Part shown: positions 9,149-17,089 of the stretch, in pieces
How positions within the stretch are numbered: the stretch's first letter is position 1
Layout: each line of letters begins with the position of its first letter
Assembly: GCA_963704535.1 (NCBI GenBank)
Contig: OY969916.1
Location: 6,076,001-6,140,000 of the forward strand
DNA length: 64,000 nt
Source of the DNA: G963704535 sp963704535
GTDB lineage: Bacteria; Chloroflexota; Chloroflexia; Chloroflexales; Roseiflexaceae
Direction: 5' to 3'
Made by a program: the position numbers and the translations under genes
Notes under the pieces: generated by a model
The model's input: only the letters and a program-made list of their open reading frames with translations
What the model was told of the DNA's origin: nothing
Databases searched by the model: none

Positions 9149-10130
9149 TCACCTTGTCACGGCCACGGCCAGCGCCTCGACCTCCGGGCACGGGCCAAAC
9201 ACGCCCACGTAGCGCTCGATGAACTCGACCGGCGTGTAGCGATGCTCCTGGCAGCCGCGCTGCTCGATCGTATAGGCCGCCGCCAACGCCGCGACGCGCC
9301 CGACCACCGCAAGCGGGAAGCCCCGCACCAGGCCAAACACCAGCCCGGCCAGGTAGGCGTCCCCGGCGCCGGTCGGGTCGACCACGTCCACGACCGGCGC
9401 GATCGGGATGTCGACGCCCTGGCCATTGGTCGCCCCGCTGTAGATCGTCGATCCCTGCTCGCCGCGTGTCACCACCGTCAGCGGCGCGGCGGCGATCAGC
9501 TGGGCCTCGGTCCGGCCGGTCTTCTGAGCCATCATCGCAAACTCGTAGTCATTGCCGACCAGCACGCTGGCGCCGGTCAGCCCGGCCAGGATCTGCTCGC
9601 CGTCCAGGCGCGGCGTCTGCTTCCCTGGGTCGAACAGGAACGGGATGCCGTGCGTGCGACACTCCTCGGCGTAGCGCGTCATCGCGTCAGGGTCGGTCGG
9701 CGAGATGATCACCAGGTCATTCGCGTCCAGCCCGAAGTCGAGCAGCGAAAGGTGCTTCGAGTGCGCCATCGCGCCGGTGTAGAAGGCGACGATCTGGTTG
9801 TTGGCCTTGTCGGTGTTGATGAAGCAGGAAGCGGTAAACTCGTCATCGATCAGCTTGATGCCGGCGGTGTCGATGCCCTGGTGCTCCATCCAATCCCGAT
9901 ACTCGCCGAAATCCTGCCCGGCGCTGGCGACGACCAGCGGGCGCTCGCCAAGCAGCGCCAGTGTGTAGGCGATATTGCCCGCCACGCCGCCGCGCATCCG
10001 CCGCATCGAGTTCGACCAGGAAGCTGACGGACAGCATATGCACTTTGTCGGGCAGAATGTGATCCTTGAAGTGGCCGGGGAAATTCATGATGTAGTCGTA
10101 GGCCAACGACCCGGTGACGACGATCCGCAC
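9149..10130 (-). CDS. PfkB-family carbohydrate kinase, probably adenosine kinase (frameshifted)
   Basis: Ribokinase-type kinase, most likely phosphorylating the adenosine released by AhcY. The start is GTG at 10130 (MRIVVTGSLAYDYIMNFPG). The later frame has RGGVAGNIAYTLALLG, the classic substrate lid, and DPTGAGDAYLAGLVFG, the PfkB signature with catalytic Asp, near the C-terminus. Between about 10007 and 10015 the reading frame moves +1: LSVSFLVE continues as SMRRMRGGVAGN only after one extra base is skipped. Around 326 residues in total, normal for the family. A sequence error is more likely than true inactivation, since both halves are well preserved and the operon is coherent. Confidence 0.8.
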
Positions 10131-10153
10131 GATAGCGTCCTCTCAGTTTGATG

Positions 10154-10252
10154 TACGATTTACGAGAAACGTGAAACGTGAAACGTGTTGCGTGAACCGA
10201 CTGCCGAGGTCCATCCCCGATTCTTGGTTCTTGGTTCTTGGTTCTTGGTTCT
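10154..10252. repeat. Two short heptamer runs (GTGAAAC and TTCTTGG types)
   Basis: GAGAAACGTGAAACGTGAAACGTG at about 10162-10183, then four near-exact copies of TTCTTGG at 10222-10250. Neither has its inverted partner nearby, so they look like single arms of the larger inverted elements. They fill the gap between the PfkB start and the stop of the MetE-like gene. Confidence 0.65.
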
Positions 10253-11295
10253 ACGCCAGCGCGTACATTTCGCGCAGGCGCGCCGAGACCTCCGCGATCA
10301 GCTGAAGCGCACGCTCGGCGGCGTGTACGCTCAGGCGGCCTAGTGGTCCATTCGTCGATATGACCGCCTGGCGCAGCAATAGTTCGGGCGCCACGCCGAC
10401 CTGCCGCAGCTTGGCCAGGAGCGCGGCGACGCGCCCCACCAACTCCTCGGCCGTCACATGGCCGAGTGCCTCCTCGTCAGCCGGGATCAGCCCCAGGCCG
10501 ACGCAGCCCTGGCGCTCCAGGAATGGGCCGAGTGACGCGGCGGCGGCGATCAGCGAATGGCTGTAGCCATACACATCGGCGATGATCAGATCGACCGCCG
10601 TCCTGAGCACCTGCGACCAGTCCACAGCGCCGCAGGCGAAAAGCCCCTTGCACCCGTTGAGCCCGGCCAGCACCTCGTCGATCTGGGCCAGCGCGCGATC
10701 CCAATCTAACTGCACAAACGGCAGGCCCACAATCTCAAGGAACGGCTCGTCGAGGCAGATGATCGTCGTCTTGGCAACCTCGCGCAGGCGCGCCTCCTGC
10801 CAACTGGCGCGCAGCCGCAGATGTTGAGTCAGCGCCTCGAAAAACATGTCGTCATAGATCAGCGGGCGCTGCTGTTCATCGGTGAGCTGCGCCGCCAGGC
10901 TGATTGGACCAAGCAACTGCCCTTTCAGCGCCAGCGTTCCCGCGCATGCCGTCGTCCTGGCCCAGCAGTTCATCAAGGCCGATCGAGTCGCCAACTACCG
11001 GGGCGCCGTAGCTGGTATCATACTCCAGGTACGCCAGCGCTAACTGGTTGAGATCACGCTCGGCGACGCCGCGATTGACATACACCCGCGCGCGCACGCT
11101 ATCCAACACCAGGCCGGGAAAGCCGGCCGCGCTTTGCACCAGCACATGCTCGCGAAAGCCGCGCTGCGGAAGCTGCGGCCACGCTAGTAGGACCCCGGCG
11201 TAGCGCCGCGACAGCTCCAGCGCCTGCTTCGCGCTGCGGTGCGGGAGGCTACCGAGGAGCAGCGGCAGGCAGGCAGGTTTGAACGGCAACCGCAT
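10251..11295 (-). CDS. MetE-like (cobalamin-independent methionine synthase / UroD superfamily) protein, frameshifted
   Basis: Two frames join into one ~347-aa protein. The first begins MRLPFKPACLPLLLGSLPHR and has the WPQLPQRGFREH segment seen in short MetE-type proteins. The second has LALKGQLLGPISLA (barrel strand), TTIICLDEPFLEIVG and a long UroD/MetE-like barrel C-terminus. Joining needs a +1 shift near 10935-10942 (one extra A). First gene behind the SAM-I riboswitch, which fits a role in making methionine from homocysteine, but the methyl donor is unknown and the protein lacks the long N-terminal half of classical MetE. The UroD family is the alternative. Confidence 0.65.
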
Positions 11296-11308
11296 CTTTA
11301 CAGTTCAT

Positions 11309-11336
11309 AAAAAAAGCCGCCCGCACAGCGAGAGGC
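11309..11336 (-). terminator. Riboswitch-controlled terminator of the SAM operon
   Basis: On the minus strand GCCTCTCGC-TGT-GCGGGCGGC forms a hairpin (one mismatch) followed at once by seven U, 13 bases upstream of the first ATG. The left arm's CCTCTC can instead pair with GAGAGG at the 3' end of the aptamer (11349-11361 region). This is the usual switch between terminator with SAM bound and antiterminator without SAM. Confidence 0.8.
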
Positions 11337-11350
11337 TCCCTGACACGACC

Positions 11351-11550
11351 TCTCATCTCTCAGGTACAGCCCTCGTGGGCCACACCCGCAGGAATTGGCA
11401 CCTTCCCAGTGAAATTGAGAATTGAAAATTGAAAATTGAGAATGATGTCATTCCTCGCATGCTCATTCTCAATTCTTCATTCTACATTCTCAATTGTTCT
11501 GGGGGTTGCCGGGCTTCATCGGGCCAGTCCCTCCGCCCCTCGTGATGAGT
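11351..11550 (-). promoter_or_regulatory. SAM-I (S-box) riboswitch aptamer
   Basis: Read on the minus strand: P1 5' strand CTCATC (11544-11549), then GGCGGAGGGACTGGCCC and GATGAAGCCCGGCAACC, the conserved S-box 5' half; later AAGGTGCCAATTCCTGC, and finally GAGAGATGAGAGG with the P1 3' strand (11352-11357). These are the invariant SAM-I blocks in the right order. The P3 arm (CCCCAG..CTGGG) is extended by about 85 nt, made almost wholly of an AATTGAG inverted repeat. Controls the downstream MetE-like, PfkB, zinc-ribbon, ahcY and metK genes, presumably turning transcription off when SAM is high. Confidence 0.93.
11413..11495. repeat. Inverted AATTGAG heptamer element inside the riboswitch P3 loop
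   Basis: AATTGAG/AATTGAA units at 11413-11442 face CTCATTCTCAATTCTTCATTC.. units at 11461-11495, with a CATGCGAGGAATG-like centre. It is placed exactly where the P3 stem of the SAM-I aptamer would otherwise close with a small loop, so it lengthens the arm without touching conserved bases. Confidence 0.85.
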
Positions 11551-11632
11551 GTTCCTTCTATTCAGTTCGGTTCGCGATTATAGCATAGCTGCCAGGCTGG
11601 TGCAAACAGTGCGGCTCAGGGGGCCAGGCCTG

Positions 11633-11641
11633 TGCTATAAT
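11633..11641 (+). promoter_or_regulatory. Extended -10 promoter for the MBL hydrolase
   Basis: TGCTATAAT: a perfect TATAAT at 11636-11641 with the TG of an extended -10 one base before it. No good -35 lies 17 bases upstream. The gene start is 46 bases downstream. Confidence 0.5.
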
Positions 11642-11686
11642 GCCGGTATACGAGGCGAGCCAGTGCGGGGTAAGATACACGTCAGT

Positions 11687-12457
11687 ATGCGTCTGACCTT
11701 TTTGGGAACCGGGACGTCAATGGGTGTCCCTGTTATCGGTTGTGGATGCGCCGTCTGCAAGAGTGCCGACGCGCGCAACAAGCGCCTGCGCACATCGGCA
11801 CTCTTGCAGGCCGGCGACTTCAACCTGCTTTTCGACGCCGGGCCTGATCTGCGCCAGCAGGCCCTCGCCGTCGGTCTGAGGCGCCTGGACGCCGTGCTGC
11901 TGACTCATGAGCACGCCGACCATATCGCCGGGCTGGATGATCTGCGGCCACTCAATTTCGCCCAGCGCGCGCCGATGCCTTTGTATGGTACCGCCCGCAC
12001 GCTGGCCTGTGTGCGCGATCGGTTTGGCTATGCGTTCGTCAACACTTCCGAGGGCTCGACCCGGCCGTCGCTGGAGTTGGTCGAGATCGACGGCATCACG
12101 CCCTTCGCGCTCGGCCCGCTCCAGATCGTCCCGCTCGAAGTGCAGCACGGCACATGGACGATCACCGGCTTTCGAATTGGCCGGCTCGGCTACGTCACCG
12201 ATGCCAGCGCGATCCCGCCAGCCTCGCGCGAGCACCTGCGCGGGCTCGACCTGCTGGTGTTGAATGCGCTGCGACCCGAGCCACATCCGACCCACTTCTC
12301 GTTGGCCGAGGCGGTGGCGATGATTGAGGAGCTTCAACCAGAGCGTGCGCTCTTTGTCCATATGACGCACGACCTGGACCACGATATAACCAACGCGGCC
12401 CTGCCGGAGCATATCCAACTGGCCTATGATGGGCAGGTCATCGATATCTCAGAGTGA
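11687..12457 (+). CDS. MBL-fold metal-dependent hydrolase, PhnP-like
   Basis: A 256-aa metallo-beta-lactamase-fold protein. MRLTFLGTGTSMGVPVIGCGC at the start is typical of the PhnP/YycJ branch, and CGCAVCKSADARNKRLR resembles the structural zinc site of PhnP cyclic-phosphodiesterases. The metal site LLTHEHADHIAGLDDL (HxHxDH) lies near residue 70, with further ligands at VQHGTW and FVHMTHDLDHD. Upstream in-frame codons exist, but the ATG at 11687 fits the family start. It stands alone, 230 bases after the divergent SAM riboswitch. Phosphodiesterase activity on nucleotide or ribose cyclic phosphate is inferred from family only. Confidence 0.8.
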   Translation: MRLTFLGTGTSMGVPVIGCGCAVCKSADARNKRLRTSALLQAGDFNLLFDAGPDLRQQALAVGLRRLDAVLLTHEHADHIAGLDDLRPLNFAQRAPMPLYGTARTLACVRDRFGYAFVNTSEGSTRPSLELVEIDGITPFALGPLQIVPLEVQHGTWTITGFRIGRLGYVTDASAIPPASREHLRGLDLLVLNALRPEPHPTHFSLAEAVAMIEELQPERALFVHMTHDLDHDITNAALPEHIQLAYDGQVIDISE

Positions 12458-12743
12458 CGCGTACCACGTGCATCGGGTTCTCTCGTTTCGCAGATTGCGG
12501 TAGCTGTCCACGCACGACCCCATCGCGCGCACAAGGCGGTTGCCGGTCGATAGGGTGTCACAAGTCCAACAACTCCGACCACTGTAGTAAAGCAGCAGGA
12601 GGTGCGGCGAGTTTGCGCAACGATCCGTATTTCATGATAGGATACAAATTGCGCGAGACAGCGTTTATACTGTAGGGTGGCTGTGGGTGCGGTTGCAAAA
12701 CCCCGGTTGCCCCACGCGCATTCGTAAGATTTTCCAGGATAGC

Positions 12744-14861
12744 ATGCGTATAGCAATCGATGCCCGCCTGAACGCCTACCGGCAGGGCGGGATTCCACAA
12801 TATACGCGTCAGTTGCTGACGGCGCTGGCGGAGGTGGCATACGATGACGAGATCATCAGCCTCCAACACCGCGATCAGATTCGCCCGCTCGCCATCGCCC
12901 CCAACGTCGTACGGCGCACCATGCTGACGCCGCCGCACCACCGATTCGAGCAGTGGGCCTTGCCGCTTGAGCTGCTGCTCGCGCGCGCCGATGTGCTCCA
13001 CTTCCCGGATTTTATCGCGCCGCTGCGCCGCCCGCGCCCGGCGGTCGTGACGATTCACGACCTGGCGTTTATGCACTACCCCGAGATCCTCGACGATGCG
13101 GCGCGCGCCTACTACGGCCAGGTGACGACTAATACCCCGCGCGCCGACGCGGTTATCGCCGTCTCGGAGGCCACGCGCCAGGATATCGCCCAGTACCTCG
13201 ACATCCCGATCGAACAGATCGACGTGATCTACGAGGCCGCCGCGCCGCTGTACAGCCGGATGGACCTGCGGCCGGGCGAGGCGCGCGTGCTCAACCGAAC
13301 GCCGCTGGCGGCTAGGTCTTTTATGCTGTTCGTCAGCACGCTGGAGCCGCGCAAAAATCTGCCGACCCTGCTGCGGGCGCTGCGCGTCTGTATCGACCGG
13401 CGACCCGATCGACCGTACATGCTGGTCGTCGCCGGCGGGCGCGGCTGGCGCGATGAGATGATCTTCCAAACGGTGCGCGACTTGCAGTTGGCCGATTATG
13501 TGCTGTTCGCCGGCAGCGTCGGCCAGTATGATCTGCGCTGGCTATATAATGCCTGCCAGTTTTATGTCAATCCATCGCTCTATGAGGGGTTCGGGCTGCC
13601 GCTACTGGAGGCCATGGCCTGCGGCGCGGCTTGCCTGGCGGCGGCGACATCCAGCCTGCCGGAGATCGGCGGCGACGCGGCGATCTACCTTCCGCCGCTT
13701 GACGTTGGGCTGTGGGCCGAGGCGATCGAGGAGCTGTGGGATGACGAGGAGCAGCAGCACGAGCTTGGGCGGCTCGGCCACGCTCGCTCCCAGCTCTTCT
13801 CCTGGGCGCGCGCGGCCCGCGAGACGCTGAAGGTGTACCATCGGGTCGTCGAGCGGGCACACCAAGCCCCGGCACGATCGCAGATGGCGCCCGCCGGCCC
13901 GCTCGCCACGGATGCGCTCGCTGGCTCGGCGCCGACAGTGCAGTTGGTCGCTGCTCCCACGCTCGGCTTCGGGCGCGACTGCCCACGCTGTGGTGCCGAG
14001 CTGGTGGCCGGCCAATTCCAACACGGCCTCACCATCGAGCGACCGCAGGCGAGCGCCGAACCGGAGCTGCTGGAGCCGTACGCTTGGGTCTGCGCAGAGT
14101 GTGGTCACGTTGTGCTGGTCGTCGAGCAGGCCACGCCGCCAATGCAGCCTACGGCTCGCACACAGGACCAGGAGCAGCACGCCGGCACCGGAGCGACACC
14201 GACCGCGATCGAGGCCGAAGACTTCGCACCCCAGCCGACCGCCGACGAAGCGATCGTCGGGCCAGACACGTCGCCCGACCTGGCCGATGACCTATCTGCC
14301 CACGCGCGCGAGCTGCCTGACGCCGCCGACGCGGTCGAAGCAGCCGTTGCCGACCCGCGCACCACCATGGCCCTGCCCACGATCGACGATCCAGACGCGC
14401 TCGCGTTCGACGCCGAAGGCCAGAGCGAGGCCACCGAGCCAGAAGCCGACCCGCGCACCACCATGGTCTTGCCCACGATCGACGACCCCGACGAGAGTGA
14501 AGCCGACGCGCCGCCGTACTCCGACGATCAAGAGATCGCCGAATTGGTGGCCGAGGAGGCTGCGACCGGCGCGTGGAGGCAGGTCAACGGCGGAGCGCTA
14601 GACGGCCATCACCCGGCACAAACCACCCCATCTACCGAGCCGGCAGCCAGAGTCGTAGCACCGGCGCAGAGCGTCCGAGCCGAAAGAACGCAAGCAGACG
14701 CCGATCAGCCTTCTGGCTCCCGGCAGCAGTCGCGCAGCGTCCGGCCACCCAAGGCCGCATCGCTCGGCGGCCACCCGCCTGACGGGGACGGCGACACAAC
14801 CGAACCTGCTCCACCCCCCACCAAGCGGCGCCAGTCGCGCTCGAAGCGCAAACGCTCCTGA
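12744..14861 (+). CDS. GT4 glycosyltransferase fused to a zinc ribbon and a disordered tail
   Basis: 705 aa. Residues 1-385 are a GT-B family 4 glycosyltransferase: MRIAIDARLNAYRQGGIPQY, TIHDLAFMHYPE, FVSTLEPRKNLPTLL, and the donor-site EGFGLPLLEAMACG near residue 280. After this, CPRCG near residue 412 and CAEC near 452 form a split zinc ribbon. The rest (~250 aa) is Ala/Asp/Glu/Pro-rich, with two copies of DPRTTM(A/V)LPTIDDPD near residues 538 and 569, ending in a basic RRQSRSKRKRS. The start at 12744 follows CCAGGA. Likely adds sugars to a cell-surface glycan. The zinc ribbon and tail are unusual for this family and suggest protein or nucleic-acid binding. Confidence 0.83.
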   Translation: MRIAIDARLNAYRQGGIPQYTRQLLTALAEVAYDDEIISLQHRDQIRPLAIAPNVVRRTMLTPPHHRFEQWALPLELLLARADVLHFPDFIAPLRRPRPAVVTIHDLAFMHYPEILDDAARAYYGQVTTNTPRADAVIAVSEATRQDIAQYLDIPIEQIDVIYEAAAPLYSRMDLRPGEARVLNRTPLAARSFMLFVSTLEPRKNLPTLLRALRVCIDRRPDRPYMLVVAGGRGWRDEMIFQTVRDLQLADYVLFAGSVGQYDLRWLYNACQFYVNPSLYEGFGLPLLEAMACGAACLAAATSSLPEIGGDAAIYLPPLDVGLWAEAIEELWDDEEQQHELGRLGHARSQLFSWARAARETLKVYHRVVERAHQAPARSQMAPAGPLATDALAGSAPTVQLVAAPTLGFGRDCPRCGAELVAGQFQHGLTIERPQASAEPELLEPYAWVCAECGHVVLVVEQATPPMQPTARTQDQEQHAGTGATPTAIEAEDFAPQPTADEAIVGPDTSPDLADDLSAHARELPDAADAVEAAVADPRTTMALPTIDDPDALAFDAEGQSEATEPEADPRTTMVLPTIDDPDESEADAPPYSDDQEIAELVAEEAATGAWRQVNGGALDGHHPAQTTPSTEPAARVVAPAQSVRAERTQADADQPSGSRQQSRSVRPPKAASLGGHPPDGDGDTTEPAPPPTKRRQSRSKRKRS

Positions 14862-14866
14862 TGGGC

Positions 14867-14896
14867 AGAGGCTCGCCGGGTCATCGGCGAGCCTCT
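14867..14896 (+). terminator. Hairpin after the glycosyltransferase gene
   Basis: AGAGGCTCGCCG (14867-14878) and CGGCGAGCCTCT (14885-14896) form a perfect 12-bp stem with a 6-nt loop, five bases past the stop codon, followed by TCCTTTCG. Weak T run, strong stem. Confidence 0.7.
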
Positions 14897-14937
14897 TCCT
14901 TTCGCTTCGGCGGAGAGGTGTGGAAGGCCCACCCTCC

Positions 14938-15000
14938 ACGATCCGTGGTGGAAAGGGGAGTTTGAGGGGCCGCCCCTCAAACTCCCCTTTTCAGACAGTC
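14938..15000. mobile_element. G-rich MITE-like element at the GHMP kinase stop
   Basis: ATCCGTGGTGGAAAGGGGAGTTTGAGGGG, then CCCCTCAAACTCCCCTTTTCAGACAGTC: a near-perfect palindrome. The terminal-repeat motif GACTGTCTGAAAAG overlaps the 3' end of the GHMP kinase gene and supplies its TGA stop. Confidence 0.7.
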
Positions 15001-16055
15001 TCTGAGCTATCCCAGACACGCAGCCCCGTCCGGCTCAGAGAGATCGGGATTGGCTGGAACAGCGGGTTGGCCTGGGCGATGGTGCGTAGGAGACTGCGAC
15101 GAGCGCTGGCGGAAGCGCCGCACAAGAGCGTGAGCGAGCCGCCCTCGCCGCCCGCACCATTGACTTTCCAGCCCAGCACGCCGTGCTCCTGGGCAAGTGC
15201 AATCAGCTCGCGCGCCTCGCTGCCTATTAATGCCGGGTGCAATGCCTGCTGGGCCTCGGTGTTCTCGACCATGGCCCGGCCCAGCGCGGCAAAGTCGCCG
15301 GCGTAGAGCGCATCGCGCGACTGCTCGGCTGCGCGGCGCAGTGCTTCTAGTGGGGCCGCCGCGCTCCCGGCCCGTTCCAAGCCGGCAATGACCTGCTCGT
15401 GGACCGCCGACGAGCTGTGGGTCTTGCCCAGGAAGATCAGCACCAGCCTTCGCTCTAGCTCCCACCAGAGCGCGTCCGGCACCTGAATCTGCGACACCGT
15501 GGCGTAGGGATACGTGAAGATCTCGATGAAGTTCAGAGCGCCATAGGCCGCGCAGAGCTGGTCCTGGATGCCGCACTGGAGCTTCAGCCGCTGCGTCTCA
15601 ACGCGGTGGGCCGCGTAAGCAACCTCGTGCGGCGTCATCCGGCCGGGTGTCAGTGCGTCGAGCGCGCCGATCAACGCGACGGTGACGGCGGCAGATGTAC
15701 CAGTCGAGGCGCCGGCGGGCATATCGGAGTAAATCGCAATCTCCAGCGCATACTCTTCCGGCGGCAGCACCTCTTCGATTGTGGCCTCAAGCAGTGGATG
15801 GCGTTCGTAGCGGGGGTGCCCCAGAGTGACCGCATAGCGATCGCCGTAGTTCTCCACGTACAACGTAATCTGGTCGGCTTGCGCCGTGCGTGGATAGACC
15901 GCAATCTGTACCTCAACCAGGGGAGCAACGCCGATGTTGAAAATCTTACCGCGCCCGGCAAACCAGGTATCGGTCCATCCGCCATTGTCGCAGATGCGAA
16001 TAGGCGCGACGCTATTGATGATTCGCAAAGGCTGACCTGCTGCGCTGTGCGCCAC
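14991..16055 (-). CDS. GHMP-family sugar kinase
   Basis: 354-aa GHMP kinase. The N-terminus has the family substrate motif (SVAPIRICDNGGWTDT), the ATP loop PAGASTGTSAAVTVAL is near residue 115, and a glycine-rich KVNGAGGEGGSLTLL near residue 305 is motif 3. GGWTDT and the overall layout resemble the D-glycero-D-manno-heptose 7-phosphate kinase / L-fucose kinase group rather than mevalonate or galactokinase. The last few codons and the TGA stop lie in a MITE-like repeat, so the natural C-terminus may have been altered slightly. The sugar it phosphorylates is unknown. Confidence 0.82.
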   Translation of the reverse strand: MAHSAAGQPLRIINSVAPIRICDNGGWTDTWFAGRGKIFNIGVAPLVEVQIAVYPRTAQADQITLYVENYGDRYAVTLGHPRYERHPLLEATIEEVLPPEEYALEIAIYSDMPAGASTGTSAAVTVALIGALDALTPGRMTPHEVAYAAHRVETQRLKLQCGIQDQLCAAYGALNFIEIFTYPYATVSQIQVPDALWWELERRLVLIFLGKTHSSSAVHEQVIAGLERAGSAAAPLEALRRAAEQSRDALYAGDFAALGRAMVENTEAQQALHPALIGSEARELIALAQEHGVLGWKVNGAGGEGGSLTLLCGASASARRSLLRTIAQANPLFQPIPISLSRTGLRVWDSSETV

Positions 16056-16098
16056 GCATGCATTCCTCTCTGAGACAAGATTTCGGATAGCGCCGTTC

Positions 16099-16174
16099 TA
16101 CTTTACAATGTGGGAGGGGGAAGACTGAGGGGGCAGCCCCCTCAAACCCCCTTTTTCCCCGGAACTGTAAAGTA
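16099..16174. mobile_element. MITE-like element with TACTTTACA terminal repeats
   Basis: TACTTTACA at 16099-16107 and TGTAAAGTA at 16166-16174 are exact inverted ends around GTGGGAGGGGG.AGACTGAGGGGGCAGCCCCCTCAAACCCCC. This defines a second subfamily with the same G-rich core but different ends. Located upstream of the GHMP kinase. Confidence 0.75.
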
Positions 16175-16311
16175 CCAGGGGAGCAATCGCAAAGGCACGC
16201 CAGGAACGACGAGCAGCGGCGGCAAGTCAATCGCTGGCGCGGCAGAAATAGGTGACGTTTAGATCTAAATCCTGTAGACAGATCCTACCATACTGATCAA
16301 GCCTCTCGATT

Positions 16312-16620
16312 TCAGCGCGGTTGACGCTGCCGCACCACCCCGATCGCCAGCGCACTGCCGATCAACACGACGACCAGGTATACCAGCAGCGCCAGCGGCG
16401 GCGCCTCCAACTCCGCCCCCTGCGCCAGGCCGGGAGCAACCGCTACGCCGGCAGCCGGGAACCCCACCATTTCTCCGACCATACCTTCCGACTGATCACC
16501 TGACGAAAGGGTAGCAATAGACGCTTGTTCAAAGGGAGTTTGCCCGATCCGTGTATCAGTCAAGCCGGTGCTCAAAGCCAACAGGACCACCGCCGCGAGC
16601 GCGAGTGCGAGCTTTGCCAT
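16312..16620 (-). CDS. Small hypothetical membrane or exported protein
   Basis: 102 aa, starting MAKLALALAAVVLLALSTG, a clear signal-type hydrophobic N-terminus. The middle is rich in Gly/Ser/Ala (LSSGDQSEGMVGEMVGFPAAG). Near the end, LALLVYLVVVLIGSALAIGV is a membrane helix followed by the basic tail VRQRQPR. This plan (signal, short loop, helix, positive tail) fits a small surface-exposed protein anchored in the membrane. Start chosen at 16620 because it follows GGGGAAC and begins a signal peptide; the frame is open 21 codons further up. No family recognised. Confidence 0.55.
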   Translation of the reverse strand: MAKLALALAAVVLLALSTGLTDTRIGQTPFEQASIATLSSGDQSEGMVGEMVGFPAAGVAVAPGLAQGAELEAPPLALLVYLVVVLIGSALAIGVVRQRQPR

Positions 16621-16690
16621 GATGTTCCCCTTTTCCCGACTTATAGCATTCCTATCAGACTTCCATGCCCGCAGCGGGCACAACTGCGGA

Positions 16691-16812
16691 CGAACATGTG
16701 GGTGGAGTTATTCTTGAGGGGCGACCCCCTCAAACTCCCCCTTTTCACGTTAGGGTTGTAAAGTGGGAAGTGGTTTTGTGGGGGCTTCCCCACACCCCCT
16801 TTTACAACCCAC
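16691..16812. mobile_element. Two G-rich palindromic elements side by side
   Basis: First: GTGGAGTTATTCTTGAGGGG..CCCCTCAAACTCCCCC (about 16700-16746). Second: GGTTGTAAAGTGGG at 16756 onward, a GTGGGGGC/GCCCCCAC core and CCCTTTTACAACCC at 16797-16810, so its outer ends GGTTGTAAA/TTTACAACC are inverted. Confidence 0.65.
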
Positions 16813-16920
16813 TTAGGATCGCTATATACCAATCCATCTGGTATGTGCACAAGCAATCCATGTGCCAGCGTGCGGGCATAGCACACTCAGGATCTCGAAA
16901 AATAAAAGCATCCCACCTCC

Positions 16921-16972
16921 GTGAAACATGAACGTGAAATGTGAGCAAAGTCCCAATCACGTTTCACGTTTT
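16921..16972. repeat. Inverted GTGAAAC heptamer element
   Basis: GTGAAACATGAACGTGAAATGTGA faces ATCACGTTTCACGTTT around AGCAAAGTCCCA. Imperfect arms. It lies about 115 bases upstream of the BTAD regulator. Confidence 0.6.
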
Positions 16973-17089
16973 GGGTATGCTGTGGTATGTTTTAAAACAC
17001 GCGAGCCTCTCGGTAAAAGTGTTATACTCACGCTGCAATGCGGCATGTAGGCCGGGTCGCTTCACCGCCCGGCCATTTCTAACGATACG

